From Malus domestica (lineage: Eukaryota > Streptophyta > Magnoliopsida > Rosales > Rosaceae), in NCBI RefSeq assembly GCF_042453785.1, contig NC_091670.1, positions 1,984,001 through 2,048,000 on the forward strand: 64,000 nt of DNA, written 5' to 3'. Positions 32,857-43,599 of the stretch are shown here, one piece after another. The notes below the pieces were generated by a model, which worked only from the letters and a program-made list of their open reading frames with translations, did no database searches and was not told where the DNA came from. A program made the translations under genes and the position numbers. The number at the start of each line of letters is the position of its first letter. The first letter of the stretch is position 1.

Positions 32857-33580
32857 ATATTTTTACGCGTTTGAATTTTCAAGTACAAGATGACATTTTT
32901 TAGTACTAAGCTCGTCTCTCCTCACTTTAAGATTTTGTGCTCAACGTCTCTCTCTCAAATACTTTGAGATTTTGTGTGTAATTTCTTCCCCCCCCCCTTG
33001 TAATATAAGTTTTTTTAACTATTTTTCGTTTGATTATCAATACTATTACTGAGCTGAAACCTGCTCTGTACAAATGTTAACCATAAGAAAAACGAAGAGG
33101 AAAAACAAAAAATACAAGAAAGAAAGACATAAAATCTGACCCTCGTGACAGAAGAATTTGACCACTATAGAAACAAGTGAGAATATATGACATCAAACAA
33201 ACCTACCCCAGGTGAGAAAATTGGAAACAATAAGTTAAACAAGGAGAGTGGCGCTAGTAGAGTAGACAGGTAGACTAGCATCTTCCAAAAGATGCGAGTA
33301 CAAGATAATAATGTGTACAAGGAAGAGTTAGAGAACTGAATTGGCCATTGGATTTGGAAACTCACCTCTACTTGTATTTTCATGTTTCTACTCTACAAAA
33401 TGGCAATTCCACTACCTAAGTTTTAGGGTGCTCCGTAGTACGGGATATTTAAGTGTTTTAATTATTAGATCTTAATTTTGCATTTTTAAACAAAAATCTA
33501 ACTGTTAAAACATTTAGAATATTGAATACTCCGACATAATTGTACAAATACTTCAATACCATCACCTGTTGTACTTGTAG
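32857..33580. other. Spacer
   Basis: No gene seen. A C-run (32989-32997) and AT-rich DNA only. Confidence 0.4.
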
Positions 33581-33589
33581 AGCATCAAA

Positions 33590-33957
33590 GGAAGAAGAAA
33601 GTCAAACAAAAGAAAAAGGACGTAAGTAGGCTCTGACGAATAGCTCGCTGACCCCTATTTTTGCGCGGGTGGCTCGCTTAACCCCATTTTCCGCTCATCT
33701 AGTTTGTTCGTGGATCCTTCCTCCTGTTGATGGTGGAATATCGGCATATCGGCGATGGTGGCGTAGCTGGTGTGGTGGAGTCTTCATTCTTCCAGATGTA
33801 ATATTTTTGTTGTTCTGAGCTTGCTCTTTTTAGGCTTTTCTGTTTTATTTATTTTTGGATTATACTTGTATTTGGATTGCCTTTGGACTTTCTATTTCTT
33901 GTATTAGTTTTTGTTTTTTAATTAATGAAGGTAATCTAATTTGACAAAAAAAAAAAA
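33590..33957 (+). mobile_element. 5'-truncated retroposon 3' end with poly(A)
   Basis: The unit ends with a T-rich 3' region (TGTATTAGTTTTTG, ATTAATGAAGGTAATC) and an A-run at 33946-33957, as in LINE or SINE tails. No ORF remains. No target duplication was identified, so the 5' border is approximate. Confidence 0.5.
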
Positions 33958-35811
33958 GGCAATGGATGTTTCTTTTATACCAAAATAAGGAAAGCATTTT
34001 AGGATCAAATAACTGCCTTTGTTTCATTAGGGTTTAGGATCAAATAATTGAGATTCATAGCAGTGCCCTGTCCACAGTAATATCTCCTTCCTCTATTTGC
34101 TATTTCAAACACAAATTGGCATACGACTGGAAAGCAGGACAAATTGGAGATCATAACAAAGAATTCAAAGAAAAATAACATAAAGATTTGACGATATGTA
34201 AGCAATGTAAATCACTTTCGCCTAAGAATGGCCATGCATTAATCATGAAAACTTTGGAAAATAAGAGCTTAATTAGGTAAAGATCAATATCAATGAGAAC
34301 TTTGTGGAACTTCTAGGGTATCCATCGGGGAACATGAAATACACAAGAAAACTCGAGTTATGCAACCTAACCACGCGCTAGATTAGACTACTCTCACAAA
34401 AGCATGAGACCCTTTAGGGTTTTGGTCTCACCAAGTGTGGAAGTTGCCTTAATTAGCCATATGCACGTACCTTAAGTTTCTCTCAAAACTCACAATTCAT
34501 TGTCATAACATGTTTTTAATCCCCACTTAAGCTTCCTATTCGTCGCTCTTGTTGACCTAAACACCACGGCAAGATATAATAAGGGAGCTGTTATTAACAC
34601 TCCAAATGAAGAGTGCAGAATGACTTTTTTCAAGTGTCAATAACAGCTCCCCATTAAAGGCTGGATAACTTTACTATCACTCCTCTACTTTGCTACTTGC
34701 TTTTCAAAATGGATATTTTCTAATTTCTATGTGCTCAAAATATGGAGTTTAAGAAGCCAAAGAATAGCGCAAAAACGATAGGCATAAATAAGCAATCACG
34801 GTTTTTATACTCTTCCACAAGCATTCAAACAATAAAAACCTCAACCATAATATCTTATATACTATCAAAACTAGGGCTGCGAAACCAAAATAAAACAACT
34901 GTTAAAAAGCTCTTCGAGATTGTTTCGTATCCTTCTTGGATTCAATTTTAATGTGGCTACATTTACTATTTTTTAAAACCAAAAATTGGATCTAAGAAGA
35001 ATATCAAACAAGTCCAAAGCTACTCGCTTATGCGCTAATATGCAACCAATAGACAGAAGAAGATAGATTTCGTTACAAATGTAAGCTCAAAATGTCCAGA
35101 AAAAGGAACGAAGAGCAAAGATGGCTACTTGAGAAAATGATCTTTTTTCTCTGTATTATTCTTATTTAGCTACTACAACACCATTAGATAGCAACAGACA
35201 TTCAACTGACGTTGACACCTTGTCACACCAACATTAGATAATAGACGGCCAAGTCTGATTACAGCCTACATAGTCCATTGATCCCTTCTTACTAGCTGCA
35301 CGAGAGTTTCAAGTTTTTTACCAGTAGAACTCGCTCGTGTATCCAATAGAACAATTAGTTTGACATGAATCTCGAGTTTTCCAGACTCCAGATGAATTAT
35401 TAGCTCTTCTTGACTTCATCTATGGAGAACAAGCAGTGGCAGCTAGATCCACTATCTCAACATGTAAAAACATTGAGAGAATCATTCTTCTTGCCTTCAC
35501 TAATATCAAGACCAAGACAGCTCCTATAAAAACACAAATCAAACACAAATCAGACAGATGAAAGGATCAGCTACATTCATCATTGCACGTGTACAGTTCA
35601 GTTTGGTTAAGTTTCAGTGGAGATTCTACACATGAGAGGAAGTGCTAGTGAGCAGTCCAGTAGTGCTTCATATGCATCATTTCTCCTAATAGCTTAACCT
35701 TTTCCTATGTATTGCCCCCCGCTATAGATTTCAGATTGACTGCCCCCCCGCTAAGAATTTTCAGATCATATACTAGCTATATATAAACTCCGCCTATGTA
35801 ATTTTACATTG
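33958..35811. other. Spacer
   Basis: No gene recognised apart from the small foldback at 34583-34652. A short direct repeat around a C-run (about 35710-35770, CCGCTA...TTTCAGAT) lies just before the LINE. Confidence 0.4.
34583..34652. mobile_element. Very short foldback element, 70 bp
   Basis: GGGAGCTGTTATTAACACT on the left pairs with GGGAGCTGTTATTGACACT (reverse complement of the right), leaving a loop of about 30 bases. It looks like a minimal MITE. The target duplication is unclear. Confidence 0.6.
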
Positions 35812-38800
35812 CCGGTCCCAAGCCCGGATAAAGGAGAAGGGAGAGGGCGTCAGGTAGTCGACAGCCGGCACTCCATGATCACGTCGAATCCTTATGAAAA
35901 TGAATCCAGAACAAAATCGCGCTAAAGCTAGGGCGTCACCCGTAAGTGGCGCGCTGTGTGGCCCGAGCACAGTGATAAGTGAGCAAGGGTCGCTGTATCT
36001 CCATCGGCACCCGGATGCAGTGTTAAATGAGCAAGGGGGCCGTAGAAACTTCTTTTCGAACGACTCCACTCAAAGTTGTTTGGGAGCATATGCTCCTATC
36101 AACTTTACACGGGACACACAAAAAAAGTACTTTGATCCTATTAGACGGGGGAGGGTGAAGAAGCTAGGACAGAAGGGTAGAGTTCAAGAGAGCAAAATGC
36201 GTTTAGGAACGTGGAATATAGGAACCTTAACGGGAAAATCTATGGAAGTAGTGGAAGTTATGGTGAGGAGAAGGATAAATATTATGTGCCTACAAGAAAC
36301 TAAGTGGGTTGGTAGTAAGGCAAAGGATCTAGAAAACTCAGGGTTTAAACTTTGGTATTCGGGCACAAATAGAACGAGAAACGGTGTTGGCATCATCGTG
36401 GACAAGACCTTGACACAAGATGTTGTAGATGTCAAGAGGGTAGGAGATAGAATCATAGCAATCAAGATTGTAATAGGACAAGAACTTATCAATGTGATTA
36501 GTGCGTACGCACCTCAAGTAGGGTTGGATACGAGTTCGAAGGAGAAATTTTGGGAAGACCTTGGAGACTTGGTGCAAGGAATTGCTCAGACGGAGAAGTT
36601 ATTTATAGGAGGAGATTTAAATAGACACGTGGGCAGGGAGACAGGCAACTATGGAGGTTTTCATGGTGGCCATGGTTTTGGGGAGAGAAACGAGGATGGG
36701 GAAGCTATCTTGGATTTTGCAATGGCATATGATCTCTTCTTAGCCAACACCTTCTTTAAGAAGAGAGAAGAACATGTGATCACCTACAAGAGTGGGTCGT
36801 CAAAAACACAAATAGATTTTCTTCTAATGAGGAAATGGGATCGTATAACTTGTAAGGATTGCAAAGTTATACCAGGAGAGAGCGTGGCTAATCAACATCG
36901 CTTGTTGGTGATGGATGTACATATCAAAAGAGTGAGACAAAAGAACAAAACTTGGAAGTGCCCAAGGACTAGATGGTGGAATCTAAAAGAAGAAAAACAA
37001 GCCATTTTCAAATAGAAGGTAATCACCCAATGTGTGTGGGATAGAGAGGGGGAAACTAGCCAAATGTGGGATTCCATGGCTAGTTGTATCCGAAAAGTAG
37101 CAAAAAAGGTATTAGGAGAGTCCAAGGGCTTTGCCCCACACCAAAAGGAATCTTGATGGTGGAATGAGGAGGTACAAACAAAGGTGAAGGCTAAGAAGGA
37201 ATGTTGTAAAGCCTTATACAAGGAGATGACCGATGAAAATGGTGAAAGGTATAGAAAAGCGAAGCAAGAGGCGAAGAAAGCTGTCAGAGAAGCTAAGTTA
37301 GCGGCTTACGACGATATGTATAAACGACTAGATACCAAAGAAGGAGAGTTGGATATCTATAAACTAGCTAGAGCAAGGGAAAAGAAGACAAGGGACCTAA
37401 ACCAAGTGAGGTGCATCAAGGATGAGGATGGAAAGGTTCTTGCTACAGAGAACGCGGTTAAAGACAGATGGAGAGGTTATTTTCATAATCTTTTCAATGA
37501 AGGACATGAAATGAGTGCTTCTTTAGGAGAGTTGAGTAACTCAGAAGAGTGTAGAAACTACTCTTTTTATCGTCGAATCCGGAAGGAAGAAGTGATTGTA
37601 GCTTTGAAGAAGATGAAGCATAGAAAAGCAATAGGCCCAGACGATATACCAATCGAAGTGTGGAAAGTTTTGGGAGAGACAGGTATAACATGGCTCACTG
37701 ACCTTTTCAATAGGATTTTGAAAACGAAGAAGATGCCAAATGAGTGGCGAACGAGCACTTTGGTGCCTATATACAAGAATAAGGGCGACGTACAAAATTG
37801 CATGAACTATAGAGGTATTAAGTTAATGAGTCATACAATGAAGCTCTGGGAGAGAGTCATTGAGCATAGATTGAGGCAAGAGACACGGGTTTCGGACAAC
37901 CAATTCGGGTTCATGCCAGGGCGCTCAACCATGGAGGCAATCTATCTCTTACGAAGATTGATGGAAAGATATAGAGATGGGAAAAAGGATTTACACATGG
38001 TCTTTATAGATTTGGAAAAAGCGTATGATAGGGTCCCAAGAGACATTCTTTGGAGGATTTTAGAGAAGAAAAGAGTACGAGTAGCATATATCCAAGCTAT
38101 AAAGGATATGTATGAAGGAGCAAAGACTGCCGTAAGAACTCATGAAGGACAAACCGAAAGCTTTCCCATAACTGTAGGATTACATCAAGGCTCATCCTTA
38201 AGTCCTTACCTTTTTGCATTGGTAATGGATGAGTTAACAGGACATATCCAAGATGATATTCCTTGGTGTATGCTTTTCGCAGACGATATAGTGTTGATAG
38301 ATGAAACTCAGGACGGGGTAAATGCAAAGCTTAACCTTTGGAGAGAAGTGTTGGAATCTAAAGGTCTTCGCCTAAGCCGATCAAAGACAGAATATATGGA
38401 GTGCAAGTTCAGTGCAAATGGAGGCCAAAATGAGTTAAAGGTGAGGATCGGAGATCAAGAAATACCAAAGAGCGACCGTTTTCGTTACCTAGGATCTATC
38501 TTGCAAAAGAACGGAGAATTAGATGGAGATCTCAACCATAGAATACAAGCTAGATGGATGAAGTGGAAGAGTGCATCTGGCGTGTTGTGTGACCGCCGTA
38601 TGCCACTGAAGCTCAAGGGAAAATTTTATAGGACGGCAATAAGGCCGGCGATGCTGTATGGCACAGAATGTTGGGCGGTGAAGCATCAACACGTACACAA
38701 AATAGGTGTAGCGGAGATGAGGATGCTTCGTTGGATGTGTGGGCACACGAGAAAGGATAAGATTAGGAATGAGGATATCCGGGGTAAAGTAGGAGTAGCC

Positions 38801-39110
38801 GAAATTGAAGGAAAGATGAGAGAAAATCGGTTACGGTGGTTTGAACATGTGCAAAGAAGGCCTACTGACGCTCCGATTAGAAGATGCGACTATGGGACAG
38901 AGGTTCAGGGCCGAAGGGGTAGAGGAAGACCTAGGAAAACTTTGGAAGAGACTCTAAGAAAAGACTTAGAGTACTTGGATCTAACGAAGGACATGACACA
39001 GGACCGAGCACAATGGCGTTCTAAGATTCATATAGCCGATCCCACTCAGTGACTTGGATTTTCCAAGTCTCCAACCGAGAAGTTTTCCTCACTTGGAAAA
39101 TTAAGGGAAC
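35812..39110 (+). mobile_element. Near full-length RTE-type LINE
   Basis: A 5' leader from about 35812 (GGTCCCAAGCCCGGATAAAGG) leads into a single frame with an apurinic-type endonuclease and a reverse transcriptase. It ends shortly after the stop at 39052 with a short 3' UTR. No poly(A) is obvious. RTE elements characteristically have one ORF, a compact 3' end and a tail of short repeats. The borders are approximate. Confidence 0.85.
36197..39052 (+). pseudogene. RTE LINE endonuclease/reverse transcriptase ORF with two in-frame stops
   Basis: The frame starts at ATG 36197 (M-R-L-G-T-W-N-I-G-T-L-T-G), though it is open upstream from 35894. Endonuclease motifs are L-Q-E-T-K-W, V-I-S-A-Y-A-P-Q, G-G-D-L-N-R-H-V-G and the C-terminal Q-H-R-L-L-V-M-D. 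Reverse transcriptase follows with [34 protein letters not shown] and the catalytic F-A-D-D. After it come Y-L-G-S-I-L and a C-terminal G-R-P-R-K-T-L. Two nonsense codons, TAG 37013-37015 and TGA 37154-37156, lie in the linker between the domains, with no frameshift. The protein would nick DNA and copy LINE RNA in place. Confidence 0.93.
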
Positions 39111-39312
39111 ACTACCCCAACCTACATGCTCCACTCAGAAAGCTTCAACATACAAGCTTCAACAAAAGAAAATTCAAAGAACTTAGCGAAGAAGGCTTTG
39201 GTGTATTTAACACAATACGTTGAAATGAAGGAAAGCTTATTTATTGATATCCCCGATAAGCTACAAATATGTACATATACATGAGTCAAAATAAACAAAC
39301 AAGATGGAGCCT

Positions 39313-39993
39313 TCACAAAGATTGCTTAGGATAAGTCTCAGCAGTCGGTAGAGCCCCAGAAAGAGAAGGCATCGGAGGGAGATCATTCGGAGCCTCAGTA
39401 CTGGACAGAACCCTAGAAGGAGGAGGCATCAGAGGTTGATCATTTGGAGCTTCATTACGCGGTACAGCCTCAGAAGACGAAGGCAATAAATGCCTCTGGA
39501 ACAAACCCACAAATCTCTGATGATCAAGTAAAACCTGACTATCAGTTTCCTTCATCTGGTCAAGCTTCCTCTTCATGTTTGTAGCATAGTCATGTGCGAG
39601 CCGGTGCAACTGTTTATTCTCATGCTTGAGCCCTCTAATCTCCTGTTTGAGACTCATCACTTCGGCCGCCAATGATTCAACTTGGCGGGTTCGAGCAAAT
39701 AGGCGTTGGGCCATGTTAGACACAGAACCTGCACACTGAACACTGAGAGCCAGCGAATCCTTAACAACTAACTCATCAGACCGTTTGGAAAGTAGTCTAT
39801 TATCTTTGGGAGTGAGAAGGTTCATGGCCACCACCGCAGCGGTCATATCATTCTTCATCACGGAATCTCCAACGGTAAGAGGACCAGTAGGGGAAACGAA
39901 GGATGGGCGCCATATGTTGTCTGGAGAAGGCGGGGCTGCCTCTTCAACAAGGTTCAAGTCAAAACGACGGTCGGAGGGGCCAGACATTTTCAA
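39313..39993 (-). CDS. Coiled-coil ORF of unknown function in a repeat block, 226 aa
   Basis: An uninterrupted minus-strand ORF. The first Met gives M-K-M-S-G-P-S-D-R-R-F-D-L-N-L-V; the second Met is an equally good start. A Pro-rich N-terminus is followed by a helical region (about residues 60-155) with heptad-like Leu/Met spacing (V-E-S-L-A-A-E-V-M-S-L-K, then E-I-R-G-L-K-H-E-N-K-Q-L). The C-terminus is a Pro/Ser-rich tail in which S-S-T-E-A-P-N-D-type phrases repeat. I recognise no catalytic domain and no retroelement domain. It lies between the LINE end and a large tandem-repeat block. I recall near-identical ORFs being repetitive in Rosaceae genomes, which fits a cargo ORF of a non-autonomous element, but this was not checked. 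Confidence 0.6.
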   Translation of the reverse strand: MKMSGPSDRRFDLNLVEEAAPPSPDNIWRPSFVSPTGPLTVGDSVMKNDMTAAVVAMNLLTPKDNRLLSKRSDELVVKDSLALSVQCAGSVSNMAQRLFARTRQVESLAAEVMSLKQEIRGLKHENKQLHRLAHDYATNMKRKLDQMKETDSQVLLDHQRFVGLFQRHLLPSSSEAVPRNEAPNDQPLMPPPSRVLSSTEAPNDLPPMPSLSGALPTAETYPKQSL

Positions 39994-42160
39994 AGGTGTT
40001 GAAGAGAAAAGAGGTCGGACAAATCAAGATCTTAGAAGTGCAAGAATGGAGCTTCTACTGGTGGAGATTCAAGTGTGCTTTGGAACTTAATGACAGCCCC
40101 TATAAAAAGCTGCACTCGACGGAGCTTCAGACATCGAAGAGGCGCCTGCTCAGAAATCGAAGAGGCGTTTGCTTTCTCAAAAGCTGGGCTGCTTAGAGAC
40201 CACGAGGGTTGATCTCATAAATCGAAGAGGTGTTTGCTTTCTCAAAAATTGGGCTGTTCAAAGACCACGAAAGCCGATCTCAGAAATCGAAGAGGCGCTC
40301 GCTTTCTCAAAAGCTGGGCTCCTCAGAGACCACGAGGGCCGATCTCAGAAATCAAAGAGGCACCTACTTTTCCAGCCTTGTCAGCACCTGTCACACGCAC
40401 ACTCAGCTTTGCGGAAATTATGGGTATTCTGTCGAAGATTTCTGGGGAAGTAGAAAATACATGAATCTTACTGTCCAATCACCCATTTCCCACACGCAAC
40501 AATAGCTCATGGGTACCACAGATAACTTTGCCAAAGTTCTCTGCCAAAGTTGAGCACGTGAAGCTTGCAGCTCCCACTACATCGCTCTGACCAAGAAGGG
40601 TAAAAGAATAGCAAAGAAACAGCACTAACAAAGTTTAGACCCATAAATTTTGAAGGTCTAGCTACCATATTATTACCCACAAGGGTAAAGGAACAGTACC
40701 ACTGCTGGATAATTGGAAAGTCCCTGTGTGTCAACCTCTGTGCCTCGTGGCAAGGTAGACTAGCAAACATGCCCAACCTTTACTCACATTCGAGAAAACA
40801 CTCCCAATAAGATTGCTTGCTCCAAAATCGAAGAGGCACCGTCCTCCGAATCTCGAGAGCCAGACTCCCAACATGACTACTTTCTCAAAAATCGAAGAGA
40901 GGGTAAAGGAACAGTACCATTGCTGGATAATTGGAAAGTCCCTGTGTGTCAACCTCTGTGCTTCGTGGCAAGGTAGACTAGCAAACATGCCCAACCTTTA
41001 CTCACATTCGAGAAAACATTCCCACCAAGATTGCTTGCTCCAAAATCGAAGAGGCACCGCCCTCCGAATCTCGAGAGCCAGACTCCCAACATGATTACTT
41101 TCTCAAAAATCGAAAAGACACTGCTCCCCGAATCTCGAGAGCCAGACCCTCAGCATGATTGCTTTCTCAAAAATCGAAGAGGCATTATTCTCCGAATCAA
41201 TCGAAGAGGCGCTCTCTTTCTCAAAAGCTGGGCTGCTCAGAGACCACGAGGGCCGATCTCAGAAATCGAAGAGGCACCTACTTTTCTAGCCTTGTCAGAA
41301 CCTGTCACACGCACACTCAGCTTTGCGGAAATTATGGGCATTTTGTCGAAGACTTCTGGTGAAGTAGAAAGCACATGAATCTTACTGTTCAATCACCCAC
41401 TTCCCACACGCAACAATAGCTCATGGGTACCATATATAACTTTGCCAAAGTTGAGCACGTGAAGCTTGCAGCTCCCACTACATCGTTCTGACCAAGAAAG
41501 GTAAAAGAATAGCAAAAAAACAGCACTAACAAAGTTTAGACACATAAATTTTGAAGGTCTAGCTACCATATTATTACCCACAAGGGTAAAGGAACAGTAC
41601 CACTGCTGGATAATTGGAAAGTCCCTATGTGTCAACCTCCGTGCTTCGTGGCAAGGTAGACTAGCAAATATGCCCAACCTTTACTCACATCCGAGAAAAC
41701 ACTCCCAACAAGATTGCTTACTCCAAAATCGAAGAGGCACCGCCCTCCGAATCTCGAGAGCCAGACTCCCAACATGATTACTTTCTCAAAAATCGAAGAG
41801 ACACTGCTCCCCGAATCTCGAGAGCCAGACCCCCAGCATGATTGCTTTCTCAAAAATCGAAGAAGCATCGTTCTCCGAATCTCGAGAGCCAGATACCACA
41901 TACCACTTTTTCAAAGTGCTCTGACAGAGTTAAAACATGTGAAGCTGGCAGCTCCCACTACCGTGCTATGACCAAGCAGGGTAAAGGAATAACATTACTA
42001 CTTGTTGTTAGGGAGACTCCTATATATGTCGACCTCCATCCCCAACGGACAGGCAGACCTGCAAAAATGCTCAACCCTTCCTCATATCTGAGAGGGCACT
42101 CCCAACGAAACCTTTCGAAATATTCAGCTTTCTTTCCCCCCGATAATACCTCTGCAAACA
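39994..42160. repeat. Nested tandem-repeat block
   Basis: At least two scales are visible. A unit of about 75 bp (ATCGAAGAGGCG, CTTTCTCAAAAGCTGGGCTG, GAGACCACGAGGGC) is repeated about four times at 40140-40370 and once more near 41200-41280. A larger segment (about 40345-40840) recurs about 0.91 kb downstream (41260-41740), and within the first copy 40683-40800 is again repeated at 40900-41030. ORFs over it are open only because the unit lacks stops in some frames. It is probably the noncoding body of a large non-autonomous retroelement. Confidence 0.75.
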
Positions 42161-42164
42161 AGCT

Positions 42165-43030
42165 ATACTAGAGCAAGAATATCTCATATCATCAGGGTTA
42201 AAAGCAAGAGTATCCCATATCATGCTTTTTCCCTGTCTTTTCCTTTGGCCTTGTTTTTACCTGCAAGACAAGGAGAAAAAGAGCAATCAGTCAGCACTTG
42301 AAATCAAGCTCCCAGCCAGAAACTGACTGCCTGGAACCCCTTACCTGATTACTTACCTGGCATTGCTCTCGAGTACTCATCTTCAACATCTTATGTTTCC
42401 AGGGAAGATATCGCATCTGCTTGAGGAACAGATAGGGCAAGTGCGAAGGATACAAGGAAGCATGTGGAGACAAGCGTAACAACACACGTGCCGATACATC
42501 CATTACTCTGTCAAAAGAAAAAGTATCCCATATCAGCAGGGTCGAACGTACTCTAGATTTGATGGACTTGTTTTGACCTTCAAATTCTTCAGTCGGCCTT
42601 ATACTCTGGAGGAAACCAGAAAACCCTCCAGCTCAGTTCAAGAATAAGCCTGTGGAAAGTTACTTCTTCAAAAGCAAAAGTATCCCATATCATCTCTTCT
42701 CATTTTTCTTCTCTTTATCCTTCATGCTGCTGCAAGATGGGGAGAAGGTGAACAATCAGCCGGAACTCTGATTGCTTACCTTGTCTGTCACCTCTTTCAG
42801 CAGATCCCCTAGCTCGGCGACTTGGGGGACTCCTACTACATGGTTTGTATCGCGCTGGACCAAGCCTGAAACTACAAGTAAGCTTCAAGTGAAATTGATA
42901 CATTACCTTGTGCATCTCCACCAGTTAAAGATACCACCCCTGGATGGAGGAAGAGTACTTCCAGAGAAGCTGCCACATCAACCTATGAGACAGATAAGGC
43001 AAGTCAAGATGATACCACACTCCGATACTT
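42165..43030. repeat. Imperfect direct repeat pair, about 490-bp spacing
   Basis: AAGTATCCCATATCA phrases occur at about 42210, 42524 and 42681. CTGCAAGA-GGGAGAA followed by GCAATCAG or ACAATCAG appears in both halves, as does GACAGATA-GGCAAGT. They continue the repeat block of 39994-42160. No gene recognised. Confidence 0.55.
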
Positions 43031-43049
43031 AGAAGTTTCGTGATTACGA

Positions 43050-43300
43050 GATCATTCTCCCACAATATTTCCTAATGTCATTTGTACTCTAATGTCATTT
43101 GTACTAAATCATTCACTGGTACTCATTAAAGGAGAGCTTGAACCTATGTACTTGTGTAAACCCTTCACAATTAATGAGAACTCTTCTATTCCGTGGACGT
43201 AGCCAATCTGGGTGAACCACGTATATCTTGTGTTTGCTTTCCTATCTCTATCCATTTATATACTTATCCACACTAATGACCGGAGCAATCTAGCGAAGAT
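43050..43300. repeat. LTR-like terminal segment of the repeat block
   Basis: A tandem AATGTCATTTGTACT pair is followed by GTGGACGTAGCCAATC, GGTGAACCACGTATATC and TTGTGTTTGC. That composition recalls the R-U5 end of plant LTRs. No partner LTR was found within the window, so this is tentative. Confidence 0.4.
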
Positions 43301-43307
43301 CACAAAA

Positions 43308-43384
43308 ACGACCGTTTTCGCTACCTAGGATCTATCCTGCAAGAGAACGGAGAATTAGATGGAGATCTCAACCATAGAATACAA
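43308..43384 (+). mobile_element. 77-bp fragment of the RTE LINE
   Basis: Nearly identical to the reverse transcriptase region at about 38472-38548 (CGACCGTTTTCG, CTACCTAGGATCTATC, GGAGATCTCAACCATAG). It starts directly at the LTR-like end and stops where the carboxypeptidase-like fragment begins. Confidence 0.8.
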
Positions 43385-43440
43385 AATTCCTCCAGGTACT
43401 GATATCAAAATCAACATACCCTGCATGCTGCCTGAACCTG
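43385..43440 (-). pseudogene. Short serine carboxypeptidase exon-1 fragment
   Basis: Minus-strand translation gives F-R-Q-H-A-G-Y-V-D-F-D-I-S-T. This resembles the [12 protein letters not shown] block in exon 1 of the SCPL gene at 29.6 kb, but is clearly diverged from it. Only about 18 codons remain. It could be a remnant of another SCPL copy; a chance match cannot be fully excluded. Confidence 0.45.
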
Positions 43441-43445
43441 GTTAA

Positions 43446-43447
<2 letters not shown>

Positions 43448-43476
<29 letters not shown>
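43448..43476. repeat. (CT)n microsatellite
   Basis: About 14 CT units between the SCPL fragment and the PPR pseudogene. Confidence 0.95.
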
Positions 43477-43599
43477 AGCAAAGTTGCAGAATACTACTGG
43501 GATCTTAATTCTGCTTGCAATCTCTCTGAGAGAGAGGCCTTGGGAAGTTCCATGCGTAGCGTTACATTATTACCACTGGGATATTCTCTCATTCTTCTT

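Noticed and set aside
35894..36196. Upstream in-frame extension of the LINE ORF as extra protein
   Set aside because: The frame is open but the residues have no endonuclease similarity; the conserved protein starts near Met at 36197, so the extension is more likely leader.
40100..41300. Regular repeats that might suggest a CRISPR-like array
   Set aside because: Plant nuclear DNA, units of unequal length, no spacers of constant size and no cas genes.
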